Of a DNA stretch of 64,000 bases, positions 24,189-35,996 are shown piece after piece. Both the position numbers and the translations under genes were made by a program. The first letter of the stretch is position 1; the number at the start of each line of letters is the position of its first letter. The DNA lies in the NCBI GenBank assembly GCA_026545225.1, contig CM048845.1, forward strand, positions 17,825,001 through 17,889,000. The letters run 5' to 3'. The notes under the pieces were generated by a model. The model was not told where the DNA came from, did not search any database, and saw nothing but the letters and a program-made list of their open reading frames with translations. The DNA comes from Cornus controversa (lineage: Eukaryota; Streptophyta; Magnoliopsida; Cornales; Cornaceae).

Positions 24189-24453
24189 TGATTCTTCGGG
24201 GTGTACGAGAAAGAGAGGAAGATCATATAATCACGTGACTACTGATGGTTTTTTTTTTTCTGCTATTTCCTTTTAATAAGTAGTTACTGGGGGGAAAATT
24301 ATAAACTTGTTACGGATAAGAAGATTTTCACATAAGAAAGTATTATGTATATCTTCCCTACGGAGATATATATATATATATTCGAGGCCGCGTTTGGCAA
24401 GCTGGAATAAAATAGAATGGTCTTTCTCAGTTGGTAGTTAGGTCATATAATCC

Positions 24454-25266
24454 GGGTTTAAGTGTAGCCCTCTTAACTATCACCAGATTGCAAGAAACCC
24501 CCTTGAACTACAAATTGATCTCTCGAACTATAAAAAACATACACTTAAGGACAAACCCTCAATTAGCATTTAACAGAAAAGTCAAATTACTTTTTTGTCC
24601 TTAATTAATATGTATGTTTGTTAATGAAGTAAACTAAGGCCCTGTTAACACTTCCGATTCTTGATTTCAGTTTTCATTTTTATTTTTTTGAAAGTCACAG
24701 TAGAAATTGTGTTTGGTAACGCATTTTTCATTTCTAAAAAAATAAAAGTGATGTCAAAATTTTGACAATTCTTTGACATAATTTGAAAACTTCATAACGA
24801 AGATTTCAATTTCAGATTTTATTTTTCAATTTAAGTTTTTATTTCTGATTTTTTTATAAAGTACAATAAATAAATTTTTTTCTTGCTCAAAAATATAATA
24901 TAATATAATACCATAAATTAAAATTTTATTAAAAAAAATGGAAAATACAATAAATAAAAGATTGGTTACTCAAAAAATATAAATATAACAAAATAAAATA
25001 CATTAAATAAAAAATATAACAAAAATACAATAAATACAAAATTATAGACAATAAGAATAAAAATATTTTATAAAATACAAAAAATAAAATATATGTATAA
25101 ATATAAAGATATATATAATAATAATAATAATATATATATATATAAAGATATATATAAGAAGAAAATGCAATAAAATAAGAGCTATATATATAATATAAAA
25201 ATATAATATAATAAATACAAAATTATAAGTCAATAAGAATAAAAAAACTTTTACAAAATACAATAA

Positions 25267-25298
<32 letters not shown>

Positions 25299-25603
25299 TA
25301 AAGAGATATATAAGAAGAAAATACAATAAAATAAGATATGTTGGTTATGCTAATTGTAGAGGCTGAGATATAAGGTATATTTATATATATAATGGGTCTA
25401 ACCGTCATAAGGGTATTTTTGGCATTCTAAATTTGGGATAGGTCAAGTGTGTCAACTAAGGTTAAATTTTGGACGACAATTTAACGATTTGGGATTTATT
25501 GCAGAGAGAGGAGATAGTTTGGGGGTTAAATGTTCAATTGATAGTTTAGGAGATTTTTTTGAGAGAGAGAAGATAGTTTAAAGGGATTTAATGCACTTAA
25601 CCC
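24454..25603. mobile_element. TIR element (1.15 kb) upstream of SRP68
   Basis: Ends GGGTTTAAGTGTAGCCCTC and, from the right, GGGTTAAGTGCATTAAATCC form diverged inverted repeats. The flanks TATAATCC (24446-24453) and TATAATCG (25604-25611) match at seven of eight bases. The middle (about 24880-25330) is nearly pure A/T with ATA runs, which explains the low-complexity open frames there. It starts about 265 bases upstream of the SRP68 start codon, so it may border its promoter. No coding capacity. Confidence 0.65.
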
Positions 25604-25726
25604 TATAATCGGAAAAAAACATAGTCATCGAACATGATAAAGGATAATCAATTCAAATCTGACATTTTTAACCTTAGTTTCATAAATAAATAATTATTTT
25701 ATTCTCTCTCTGATCTTTAAAATATG

Positions 25727-26160
25727 AGTAAATTACTTTAACCTTTCCTGAAATTTTGACTAATTATCATAGGATTAAAGTTTTTAAAATATGGTGGTAA
25801 ATCTCTCCGAAATTTGGTTAACTTTACTCAGGGTACTTCTGTCATTAATTGACAGTATGATCCGTTAAAGTCAATTAATATGAAAAAAAAAATGTCAAAA
25901 CTACATTCGGTGGCATGGCTAGTGCTAGTGTGGCATTGATTGAGAAAATATATATAAAAAACATATTAATCTCAGTCAAATGATTAAAATTTGATATTAT
26001 TTTTGCACAAAAGCATTATAATTTGAGGGTACTTTTATAATTGTATATTAAATGTGATTTTGTTTAAAGGATCATTAGTTTGACAGTTGTGTTAGAGTAA
26101 TTTTACAAAAACATTAATTTGAGTATAATTAAATCAAACTTCAAAAAATTTTCTTTTAAC
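25727..26160 (-). mobile_element. MITE, same family as 29537-29977, opposite orientation
   Basis: The reverse complement matches the element at 29537-29977 along most of its length. Shared blocks include CTCAAATTATAATG, ATCATTTGACTGAGATTAA and GTTTTATATA. The left end GAGTAAATTACTTTAACC corresponds to that element's terminal repeat. The edges are less well preserved than in the other copy and I could not define a target duplication. Confidence 0.75.
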
Positions 26161-26189
26161 ACCCAATATCCAGTTTACTGTCAAATGGA

Positions 26190-26393
26190 ACTTGGGTCCT
26201 GTAATGTTTGAATCAGATTCTCCAAATGTGATAAAAGCTATTGAATGAAGCCTCTCTGTTCACTTTTTGAACAAACCAAAATGAGTGATTTTCAGTCGAG
26301 CATGTCATAAGAGAAGCAAACAAGGTTGCTCATTTATCAGCTCAAATGGGTTTGGCTGTCAAGCAATCTACGGATCATCTGCTTCTACATTGA
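26190..26393 (+). pseudogene. RNase H-like (LINE-type) domain remnant
   Basis: In one frame FESDSPNVIKAIE is followed by a stop. After a frame change FSVEHVIREANKVAHLSAQM follows, ending LLLH and a stop at 26391. These two blocks are the ESD and HV-REAN-VAH motifs of plant RNase H-like domains found in non-LTR elements and their domesticated relatives. Stops and a frameshift show that it is not functional. No intact partner exon was found. Confidence 0.6.
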
Positions 26394-26444
26394 GCGTGCA
26401 GTGTTTACCTGGGGGTATTGGCTGTCGGCAGCGCGACGGTGCAC

Positions 26445-26527
26445 CGGATGCATTCTGGCCTTTCATGTGCTACATGTGCAGTAGGATCCACCACATGTGT
26501 AGTGCACAAAGGACCAAGATGCGTCCG
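26445..26527. repeat. Imperfect hairpin, arms of about 35 bp
   Basis: The arms 26445-26478 and 26492-26527 are imperfect reverse complements. Matching blocks include CGGA-GCAT, CTTT and ACATGTG, around a 13-base loop. The palindrome creates mirrored open frames on both strands, which are not genes. The block is more GC-rich than its neighbourhood. Confidence 0.7.
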
Positions 26528-26559
26528 ATACATGTGTGTCAGACGCACTGAATATCTAC

Positions 26560-28215
26560 ACGTGTTTATAGATTGTAACTTTATTTCTGTTATGGAATAA
26601 ATTTTCATTTCTTTTGCCTTGAAAAATAATAATCTATCGAACAAGTTAATTTGCAGAAAAATTCTTATTAGATCTTGAGGTCAAATTTGTGTAAATTTAA
26701 ATTGGTAGCTAAGCTATTTTAAGAATTTGATGACTTACCTTATGTTGAATGAAAAACTCAAAAGCATGAAACATAATTTACAGTTAAAATAGAAATATGT
26801 TTGTGACATGGGTAAGTGTTCATTGACAAAGTTGAGTAAAAATAGATCCATACGTAGAGTAACCGAGCGGGTGACTTATACAGGAAGGTAAAAAAGTTGT
26901 TTATAGTGAAAAAATTAGTTATGAAATTATAAAATAAGAAAAAAAAAAAAAAAAGTGGAGTGCAATTGTAGAGAATGAGAGTATGAATATCAACTGAAGA
27001 AAAATAAAATTTATTTATTTGAAATGTAATAAAGGGATTAATTTTAGAAAATCAATTTAATAATGTCTTGGTTATTGAAGCGAGTTTACCTTTTCTAACA
27101 ATCTCTTTTATAGTTTTTTTTTTTTTTTCATTTGGATTTGAACAAACCAATAAATTTGAGGAGCTATCTTGCTAACATTATAGAGACGAGTAGATATCAT
27201 AGGGTTAGAATTGGTTTGGAATTGTTGTTAGAACCAATTTAAAGTGTTTTTATTTTAAAATTTATTTTTAAATGTATTAGGTAATCATTAAAAGCAATTT
27301 TAATGGTTAGTGTTCATCCGAATAATTGTGTCATGTTCGTATCAACCAGGATACTCATGTCCTCACATGACACAAATGACACGACAAGAATGAGACGCCA
27401 ACGAGAAATATCACCTCTAGTGGTTACAAAAAAATTTTTTAACTAAGTAAATATGTACCTTTTAAAACTACGTTTTAGGTAGAGATTTTATATTTTAGAT
27501 AACTATTTTTTCTTGGAAAATTTTATCTTTTTAATTTTTATTGTAAAAATAGTAATAGAAGTGCTTTAAAAAAAATTAAAAGTACTTTAATTATGAAAAG
27601 TACTTTGGTTATGTTCAGTTCCATGGAATTAGTGTCTTAAAACTTGAACCAAGGCACCAATTCCATGCAATTAAACATAAGTTTTATATAATGTATCATC
27701 AAACACCTAACATTTTTTTTTCTAACAACAATTTCACGACAACTCTACTGAAGAAAGCATTTTTTTTTGCATTCTAACGGTAATGCCAAACAAGCTATTA
27801 GAAAAGTGATGTTCACATCTTTCATTTTTTATAATTGCATTTCACTTTTTAAATTTATTGTTCTTAATTATCAAGCATCAGGAACACTTTTATCATTTAA
27901 TTTAAAAATTAAAAAAAAATGCGCACTTATCAAAAGGAGTGTGAATATATATCACTTTCATATGGTCACTCATAATATTATGGAGTCTAAAAGCTCTATA
28001 TTAGTGTTATTGTGTTGTAGTTCCATCCATTTTATTAAAAAATAATTGTTTATTTCTTTTAAAATATTTTAATATTTTCATTCATTAGAAAGTATAATAT
28101 AGGCTTTATTAATTTGTTAAAAGATAAAATTGCAAATCTCATAGGTAAGTTAATGGATGGGGAGACCGGAGCCGCAGACATAGATATTTTGAGAGGTGCC
28201 GCAATGTGCCTTAAC
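26560..28215. other. AT-rich intergenic DNA, no gene seen
   Basis: No domain-bearing frame is visible. A stretch near 26890-27000 resembles the right part of the element at 58454-59283 (GTTATGA-ATTATAAAATAAG, then AAGTGGAGTGCAA), so it is probably a decayed relative. A small frame near 28105-28210 could read KLMDGETGAADIDILRGA on the plus strand, but has no support beyond composition. Confidence 0.35.
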
Positions 28216-28813
28216 CTAGGAAGCATGGACACGAACACGGATATAATAGGATACGGATACGATGATACAGCAAATCTCAAAAAATAGAATACGAATACAA
28301 CAAGGATACGTTAAAAAATAAATAAATATATAATATTATACATAAAAAAATAACTTTTATTTTTCAACAATATAATAAATGTATTTAAAGATTTTATGCA
28401 AAATATAAGTTCATTCATTCTATCATTTAGACAATAAGTATTGCTACTTATTTTTTAATTTACAACATAAGCATCCATCCATTTAGACTATTAATCTATT
28501 ATTTGGGACTTCTAAAATGTTTTTTTATTACAATCTAACCCTAATCTTTTAATCTATAAACTTTTTAATATTACAATTTGACCCGCCTTTTAACACAAAT
28601 AAATTTACAAATTTGTCAAAAACATATCTTGCCCATATCCTAAATGTATCCCTGCATATCTCAGTCGTATCCGATATTCAAAAAATTATTTTAAAAAACT
28701 GAATACTTTTCAGAAATATCAGACATGTATCCGACCATATCCTAGGCATATCTGTATTAGATACATTTTCGATACGGCTATGGGGTCTTTTCCGAAGTAC
28801 TCGTGCTTCCTAG
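28216..28813 (+). mobile_element. 0.6 kb element, copy A (uninterrupted)
   Basis: It begins CTAGGAAGCATGGACACG and ends with CGTGCTTCCTAG, short inverted termini of about 10 bases. The ends are built of degenerate GATACG-type repeats, and the middle is AT-rich with ATTACAATTTGACCCGCCTTT. It matches the reverse complement of 29180-30156 along its length. It is non-coding, and I do not recognise the superfamily with certainty. Confidence 0.7.
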
Positions 28814-29179
28814 ATCTTAACTCAAGGTGCAACACCCACTTGGGGATTTTTCTAGAAACACGTGTTAGCTTTTGGCAGCTCCTTAAGACCCTTTATGAGG
28901 TTGCTTAGGTCTCAAGTCAGCTCTAGAATATTGTTTCTAGATGGTCGTTCTTCCGGTACATTTTTTATGTACATTTTTTAAAATGTGTCTATAAATGCTA
29001 TGGAAATAAATAAATAAAAATGAGAGAGAATAACAATTGACAATCAATAAATGAGATTGTCAAGTGTTTGAACAATTTTTTTTCTCTTTCAATAATTCAT
29101 AACAAATAATATATATGTATGAATTTATACAAAAATAGAGTACTAATATGTTGTAGCGAGTATTATAATAATCGTTAAT

Positions 29180-30156
29180 CCAGGAAGCACGGATACTCTG
29201 AAAAAGGCTCCGTGGCTATATCAGATGCATATGCGATGTGGTTACACCTACTATACGGCCAGATACGTGTCCGGATACTTCGAAGAAGTATCCAATTTTT
29301 TGAATATCCGTTTAGGATGCAGCCAGGATACGTTTTTGACAAATTTATAATTTTTTTTTTGTCTTAAAAGGCGGGTCAAATTGTAATATTAAAAAGTTTA
29401 TTGGTTAAAAGATGAGGCCTAGATTGTAATAAAAAAAATAAGTGAAACAATAGATTAACATTCTAAATGAATGGATGTTTATGTTGTAAATTAAAAAAAA
29501 ATATAACAATGTTTATTACCTAAATGATAGAATGAAGGGTAAATTACTCTGATCTCCCTTGTAGTTTGGCCTAATTACTCTCATATTAAAGTTTCTGAAA
29601 AATTACTCTGACACCCCTATCAAACTAACGATTTGTTAAACAAAATTATATCTAATATATAATTACAAAAATAGCCTCAAATTATAATGTTTTTATGCAA
29701 AAATAACATCGATTTCTAATCATTTGACTGAGATTAACATGTTTTATATATACATTTTTTTCATCAATGTTATAGTAGAACTACTGCCATTGAGGATAGT
29801 TTTGGTATTTTGATTTTTTGATGTTAGTTGACTTTAATATACCTGACTGTCAATTAACGATAGGAGTACCCGAGGTAAAGTCAACTAAACCTCAAAGAAG
29901 GTTGACGACTATATTTTAAAAACTTTAATCCGTGAGTAATTAGACAAAACTTCAGGAGAAGTCAAAATAATTTACCCTATAATGAATGAAGTTATATTTT
30001 GCATAAAATTTTAAACACATTTATTGTATTGTTGAATAATAAAAGTTAATTTTTTATGTATAATATTATGTTATTTACGTATTCTTGTCATGTTCTTATC
30101 TTATTTTTTTAAGATTTACCGTATCGTCATGTTTGTATTCATGTCCATGCTTCCTT
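29180..30156 (-). mobile_element. 0.6 kb element, copy B (inverted, split by a MITE)
   Basis: It has the same family signature as copy A, in reverse: AAGGAAGCATGGACATG at the right edge and CCAGGAAGCAC at the left. The shared AAAGGCGGGTCAAATTGTAA block is near 29368. Removing the insertion at 29537-29977 and one 9 bp duplicate restores collinearity with copy A. The two copies form a large inverted repeat around a 366 bp spacer. Confidence 0.75.
29537..29977 (+). mobile_element. Mutator-like MITE nested in copy B
   Basis: Inverted ends GGGTAAATTACTCTGATCTC and, from the right, GGGTAAATTATTTTGACTTC, extend over about 65 bp. The 9 bp flanks TAGAATGAA (29528-29536) and TATAATGAA (29978-29986) differ at one base. 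Copy A of the host element shows the unoccupied site, which confirms both ends. The element is 441 bp with no coding capacity. Confidence 0.9.
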
Positions 30157-31333
30157 GTCGTTTGGACTTTTTTTTACTTAATTCGATTTGTTAAAAGTAC
30201 GTTACTTTCGTGAGAAATGCTTGAAATATTAAGGAAAGCTTTGCCACACATTGGTTTTTAAAAGGGTTTAATACAAATCATGTTAAGCTAAAAGAGATAT
30301 TACCACGCGGCTTACCGTCGCATTGTGCTGGGCTAGGCTGAAAGGATCTACTTTTGCCAAACTAAAATATGGAGAATTTAATAGGCCAGCCATTTTTGAA
30401 CGTTGGGCTGCCTATTAAAGACTGGACCATCTATTTTGAATATTGGGTCCAACTTTATGAAGTTTAGATCCTCAATTTTTAACCGTTAAACAATCAGTTT
30501 TATTTTTACAATTTTGGACAACCATCTTTACAATTAGAGTTGGATTTGGGTTGATGTGTCGTCGACCCTAATCCAACATGAACTTGAATTGTAATTTTAT
30601 TTTTTTTATTTTTAATATATATATATATATATATACATACATATATATATATATATCAAATTGTGGTTGGGTTGGCAGTTATTATTTCAAATTATGTTAT
30701 TATTTAAATTATTTTGTTCATTTTGTAGTCTCCATAGTAATTATGTCTAGTGATAGATGATGTGCTTTCAAACTCATAAAAAAAGCAATCTACAAGTTGC
30801 ATAAAGTTAGTGTGGTATCGGATGTTTTTATCGTTATATGATAAAGTCAATGTGACAAATCGAAACCGAAACCGAAATCTCAGCTCAAGTTATAAGTCCA
30901 AATTCAATCGGAACTAAAAAAAACTTAAAAATAAGTTCGTTACCTCTGTTAAATTAAATTAGATTAAGTTAGACTTGAACGTTTCATGCGTTGGGTTAAC
31001 TCCGTGTTTCACCCTAAATAGAGGATACTTATTCAGCCCAAACCATCTAAAGTAATTATGTAATCTGATCTCTCACTTCCTTGCCAATTTCTTCCTGTGC
31101 CAAATTTTGGTAACCACTAATTTCTTGTATTTCAACTAGCATTCGGCCACCAACCACCTGTCACTAACAAGCTTTTCACCTCCAATCACAAGCTACCGGT
31201 CACGGGCCCAAATTCGAGTGACTTAATTTCATCTCTCCCTAATTATTGAGACCGACCGGACCCGATTTATGGTAGCTGTGGCTTTATTGCAGATGGATCT
31301 CCTTGCTAATATATATTACGTAATATATATATA
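30157..31333. other. AT-rich intergenic DNA
   Basis: There is no gene or clear element. A TA-rich microsatellite lies at about 30616-30657. Confidence 0.4.
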
Positions 31334-31342
31334 TAGCAAATG

Positions 31343-31514
31343 AAGAAATTATTACATACTCTCATAATCATTTGTGGCGGCCAATCACAATAAGACACTT
31401 AAGTAATAAACTGAAAAACAATACACTATACTTACACATTTGTAAGTATTTGCTTACATGTCTTATTATAATTGGCCCGAGACCAATGATCCCGAGAGTG
31501 TGTAATAATTTCTG
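31343..31514. mobile_element. Foldback MITE with perfect 9 bp target duplication
   Basis: TAGCAAATG occurs at 31334-31342 and exactly again at 31515-31523. Between them 172 bp fold on themselves. The left end AAGAAATTATTACATACTCTC pairs with CAGAAATTATTACACACTCTC read from the right, and the match continues for about 65 bases through CCAAT-A-AATAAGACA. The 9 bp duplication points to the Mutator superfamily. Confidence 0.88.
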
Positions 31515-32139
31515 TAGCAAATGTTGTATATGTGAGTAATTTTAAAAGGTGGTCAATCATGGGAACGCATATGATGGAAGCCGAGACAATCTAAATTGGA
31601 GAAATTTTTAGATAGGTCAGTCATGCAACAAAAAATGTGAATAAAGCTGACACATTTGGTTGTATGATTTCTTTTGATTAATAGGGACCACATGGTCGTG
31701 GACCATTTAATAATTTCTCTTGAATTTGATGTCAAAAAGGGCGAGAGCTAGATTTCTTGATAACTTATTTTTGTTTATTATTATTATTATTATTATTTAT
31801 TTTACCATGGCAATTAATTGAGCTCACATACAAACTTTGTTGATTTTTGTACAATATTTTAAATGTAGTAATTGATGAATATTGTAAAACTGTCAAACAG
31901 CAGAAGTTAAATAATAAGGCACAGTTTGGGAGAGCTTCCTAATATAAAAAATAATTCATTGATAAGGTCTTCGTAAAAGGAATTTTGTTAAAAGGAATTT
32001 ATGAAAAAAAAGACATTTGATTAGTGCATTTTTCAAATATACTTTAACTTTTAAAAAAAATTTCTTGAAAATATTATCCTTTATCCTTAACAAAGATTGC
32101 AACCATTATAATGCTCAAAATCAATAATGAAAGGAAACT

Positions 32140-32345
32140 GTGGCGGTGGCGATGTTGGTGGAGGTAGTGGTGGGAGGCGGTGGTGGAAGTGGAGGTAGTG
32201 GTGACAGTGGTGGCAGTGATGTAAAGCGGTGACAGAGATGAAGGTGGCAACAACGATGGTGGTGGTGGTGATGGAAAGCAGCGGTGGCGATGGTGATGGG
32301 AGAGATGGTGACCATAGTAGTGGTGGTGGTGGAGGTGGCGGTGAA
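32140..32345. repeat. GTG/GGTGGC low-complexity tract
   Basis: Degenerate GTG and GGTGGC trinucleotide repeats run for about 200 bp. Three overlapping minus-strand frames rich in His, Pro and Ser arise only from this repeat. The tract may lie inside an older element, since GCACAGTTTGGGAGAGCTT (31920) and GAGCTTTATGAG with CTGTTTGGGTG (minus strand near 32620) look like diverged ends. Confidence 0.75.
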
Positions 32346-33627
32346 GAAACAATGGACCAAAAGAGAATATAGCACAATCTTGTTAATAAATAAGAAGTAT
32401 ATGGACAAATTAATAAAATAATAAATTTATTTCAAAAGAAAATTTGGCTTCCTAAAAGAAGTTTCTAAAAGCAATATTTTTTTACTTCTCTGAAATATGA
32501 TTTCTGACCACCGATTTCTTCAGAAATTCCTTTACATATGTGTAACCAAACGTAACATTTTTTTTAAAAGAACTTTTGATATTTGAAATAATTTTTTTAA
32601 ATCTCATAAAGCTCACCCAAACAGACATAAAGCCTCCACTTAAAATCGTAAGTCATTGGATTTATTATTTATATAATAAGCCGTATGCATGCTTGTAGCT
32701 TGGGTCGTCGAGAGCTTTGACGAATCAACAGGCTGTATTGGGCCAGCCCAAAATAAAAGAACTTTTCTTTTACATGGTGAGGCAAGCGAACCACTCAGCC
32801 ATGTCTTAATTTTATTAAGATAATTTCATAATAAAATAATAAAACTCAAATTGATTGGGCCATATATTTTTTTAGGTTTTGGGTCAAAGGATATTGTTTA
32901 CTCTCCAAAAGTTATCAATAGAAAAAAATGAGTTTCCTAGTGGAAGAATATATAATTTTTTTTTCATCCAATGAATGAGGTTTAAAATAGTACTGTCACT
33001 AGGTTATGTGGTGCAGTCATTGAGTTACAGCTTCCTAGAAATCGATTTTGAGTTTTAAATTATTCATTGAACGAGGCTCCTGTCTATTTTAAGTTTTAGG
33101 CAAGCTCAGGCAATTGTGGGATTTGAAAAGGATCAAATGTATGTAGTTTTACCTTTGCATGCGGAGACAATGTTTCTTTATTTCGAAGTCGTGAACTCCA
33201 AGCCACATTAGAGCAAAATTACATCATTTTAAAAAATCCATCAACTTTAATTACCCCTTTTCGTTAGTTTGTCATGAAACCCTAATGAAAAAATACACCT
33301 AAGTGTTGTGTGTGAAATTTGACTCTTTATAAGATCGAAATGTCCCTTTAATTAAACCATCAGCTAACTTCAACCGGTTGAATATATTTCCAACCAGTTC
33401 AACTTTGCTTGATTACTGTTCATTTTAGACCCGTAGACTTCAACCAATTCAAATTTTTTGAAACTTGTTTTGGAAAATCTATAAATGCATATATGATGGT
33501 CTATATGTATGTATATCAGGTTGTATAATTATTTTGGACCTAACATTTTTTATTAAATAAAATCAAAAAAAGCGAGAATATATTAAACATTTTACACTTA
33601 AATTAATGGAGTTAGTGACAAATATGG

Positions 33628-33632
<5 letters not shown>

Positions 33633-33684
<52 letters not shown>

Positions 33685-33968
33685 GCTTACGTCATACGAT
33701 AATTATAAGCAAAAAAAAATGTGCCAAGTCTGCCCTCTTGTTAATTCTCCAAATCTAGATATGACCACTGCGAGAGCTATCCCATTGCAAACCAGTTTGG
33801 CAGTAAAACATCAAAACAAGCATAAACCATGACATCAGCCACTTGGAGGTCACAGACATGCACGCTCACATCTTCAAACTTCAATGGCGAAAGGCGGGAG
33901 TGTTTAAATTTCACTTGCTTTTCCGCTCAGTTGAAAAACTAGGGCGGGGGAGAGAGAAAAGGAATATT

Positions 33969-34015
<47 letters not shown>

Positions 34016-34016
34016 G
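33633..34016. repeat. Two microsatellites: (TA)n(TG)n and (TA)n(TATG)n
   Basis: A TA run passing into a TG run occupies about 33633-33682. A second TA run ending in GTATGTATGTATG occupies about 33972-34016. The sequence between them is ordinary and non-coding. Confidence 0.9.
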
Positions 34017-34017
34017 T

Positions 34018-34925
34018 GGAGCTGACATTGCCAATATACTCATGCGTTTCATTTTTTTTCTTTAAAATAAAATTACAAAAAAGCTCTTGCACTGCACAAT
34101 TTTTTGTTATTATATTTTTAATATCATAATTGTCATTTTTTACAAAGTTTTGAACTCTTAGTCCTAAAATGTAAATTCATTTATCTTTTTTCTTTGCACA
34201 GAAATAAAATATCTTAATAATCATATAACGTGAGTTAAAAGAAGTTAAGACAAATAATATGAAAAAATATCAAAATTCTAGAAATTATTTAACACTTCTA
34301 ATTCTTGTTATAATGGTGAATTTTTTATTTTTCAAAATATATATTTTGAGTTAATTTTCAAAATAATGACTTGAGAAACTATTTATGATTAGGATGAAAA
34401 GGTATCTATTAGGATAAAAAAAATATTTTAGTTGAAAATAAATTTTATATTAATGAATAAAATATATTTATAACATTAAATTGAAAGCAAAATAATCTTT
34501 ACAATGATGCATAGCAATATTTAACTGAATTGAAAATGAAAAATTTAATTTTTTTTTCTGAAGGGAAAGAAAACCTAGTTTTCCTTAAATATAAACTCTA
34601 TTGTATAGTTCAACAAACAAGTTATTGGTCAAAGAAAGATTATTTGATTAAAGAAACGAACTTTTATAAATTATATTATTATATGAATAAATTTATTTTA
34701 ATTATTATTAATATATTTTATATATATTTATAGTATGTGTATATATATATATATATACTGTATGTAATTTCAAAACGAAAGAGAAAAAAACTCGAGATAG
34801 AATTCAATAAAAAAAGGGTAATCGTGATAATAAAAATATGAGAATTAAATATTTTATAGTCGATAGACTTTTGTAAATTTTGCTTAAAAATAAAAAATAA
34901 AAAACGGAGTAGAACATCTCAAGTC
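34018..34925 (+). mobile_element. 0.9 kb MULE-like element, copy without nested insertion
   Basis: Collinear with 57738-59507 once the nested element there is removed. Shared blocks include TTCTTTAAAATAAAATTACA, TATATTTTTAATATCA, AAATTCATTTATCTT, CATTAAATTGAAAGCAAAAT and CTTTTGTAAA. The left end reads GGAGCTGACATTGCCAATA. The terminal repeats are more degraded than in the second copy. Non-coding. Confidence 0.75.
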
Positions 34926-35960
34926 ATTAGTGGAAGGGGAATATCAATTTTCTTTTCTTTGAGTGTGTGTACGTGTGTGTGTATATATATATAAATATAT
35001 ATATATGCGCGCATATATAAAGAGAAAGGTTAGAATTGGATGATTGGAAGTGTTGAAAGTTTGAGGTACTTTTTGTCAGTATATCTTAAAGCAGGAGCGA
35101 CGGGCATTGGTCACTGGCTCTACACTTTCTTCGGATAAATTTCTTTTCAGATCATCACACGCGCCTCTGGACAGCGTGTGCAGCAACTCGTTTGTCATTT
35201 TGCCTGTTCTGATTTTACACGCGCCGTAAAAAACGTGGGCCTTCTCTACTTCTAGTACTTCCATGGCTGTCTAATGATGGAAGACTGTTGATATTTTCGT
35301 ACACTTGTAGTTCATTGTGGGACCCACCTTGCCGGTACTTCATGGGCTACAATCACATGGCTCCGAATATGACGTTACAACATAACTAGTACCCTTTTAA
35401 TTCACTTGAAAATGAAGTTCAAACTTAACTCGTACCTATTATAGATTACTTTAATGCAATGTTTGAGAAGGTATCTTGGATTTTAAATTAAATTTTCTTT
35501 AATTTTTAATTTAAAGCGCTGATTCAGTGTTTCAAATGCAATATAAGTGTGATATTTTAATCAAACTCTGATTTTGAGTAATTTGATATATTACATGATT
35601 GTCTAACTAATTGAGAGCAAATAAATTTATTAACAAGGTAGGTTAACATGAAATTTTTGTAATTGACTAAATAAATACACATGTTTTTGTCTTGAGAATT
35701 ATAATTGTGAAATCTTATTGGACGATTTTTTGATATTGGTTGAGAAGTTGGCTTGTTATAGTTAATCTTGAATAACTGCAATTTTAATTTATTGAATCGA
35801 CTTTAAGATTGTATTTTGTATATCAACAGAAAAAAAAAAATGATAACATTGTTGTGCATTGATGCTTGGATATGCTACTATTTAATGTGATGCCAAATAA
35901 ATATAAATTTATTTATGCAAATTAATTATCTATGACAACGAATTATATGATAATCAATAT

Positions 35961-35996
<36 letters not shown>

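Noticed and set aside
25042-25408. Ile/Tyr/Phe-rich frames
   Set aside because: They are translations of an ATA/TAT-rich tract inside a TIR element.
32074-32408. Three overlapping minus-strand frames rich in His, Pro, Ser and Thr
   Set aside because: They exist in all three frames because the DNA is a GTG/GGTGGC repeat; nothing selects one frame.
31918-32633. Possible hAT-like element with CAGTTTGGGAGAGCTT-type ends
   Set aside because: The ends are short and diverged, and no 8 bp target duplication was found.
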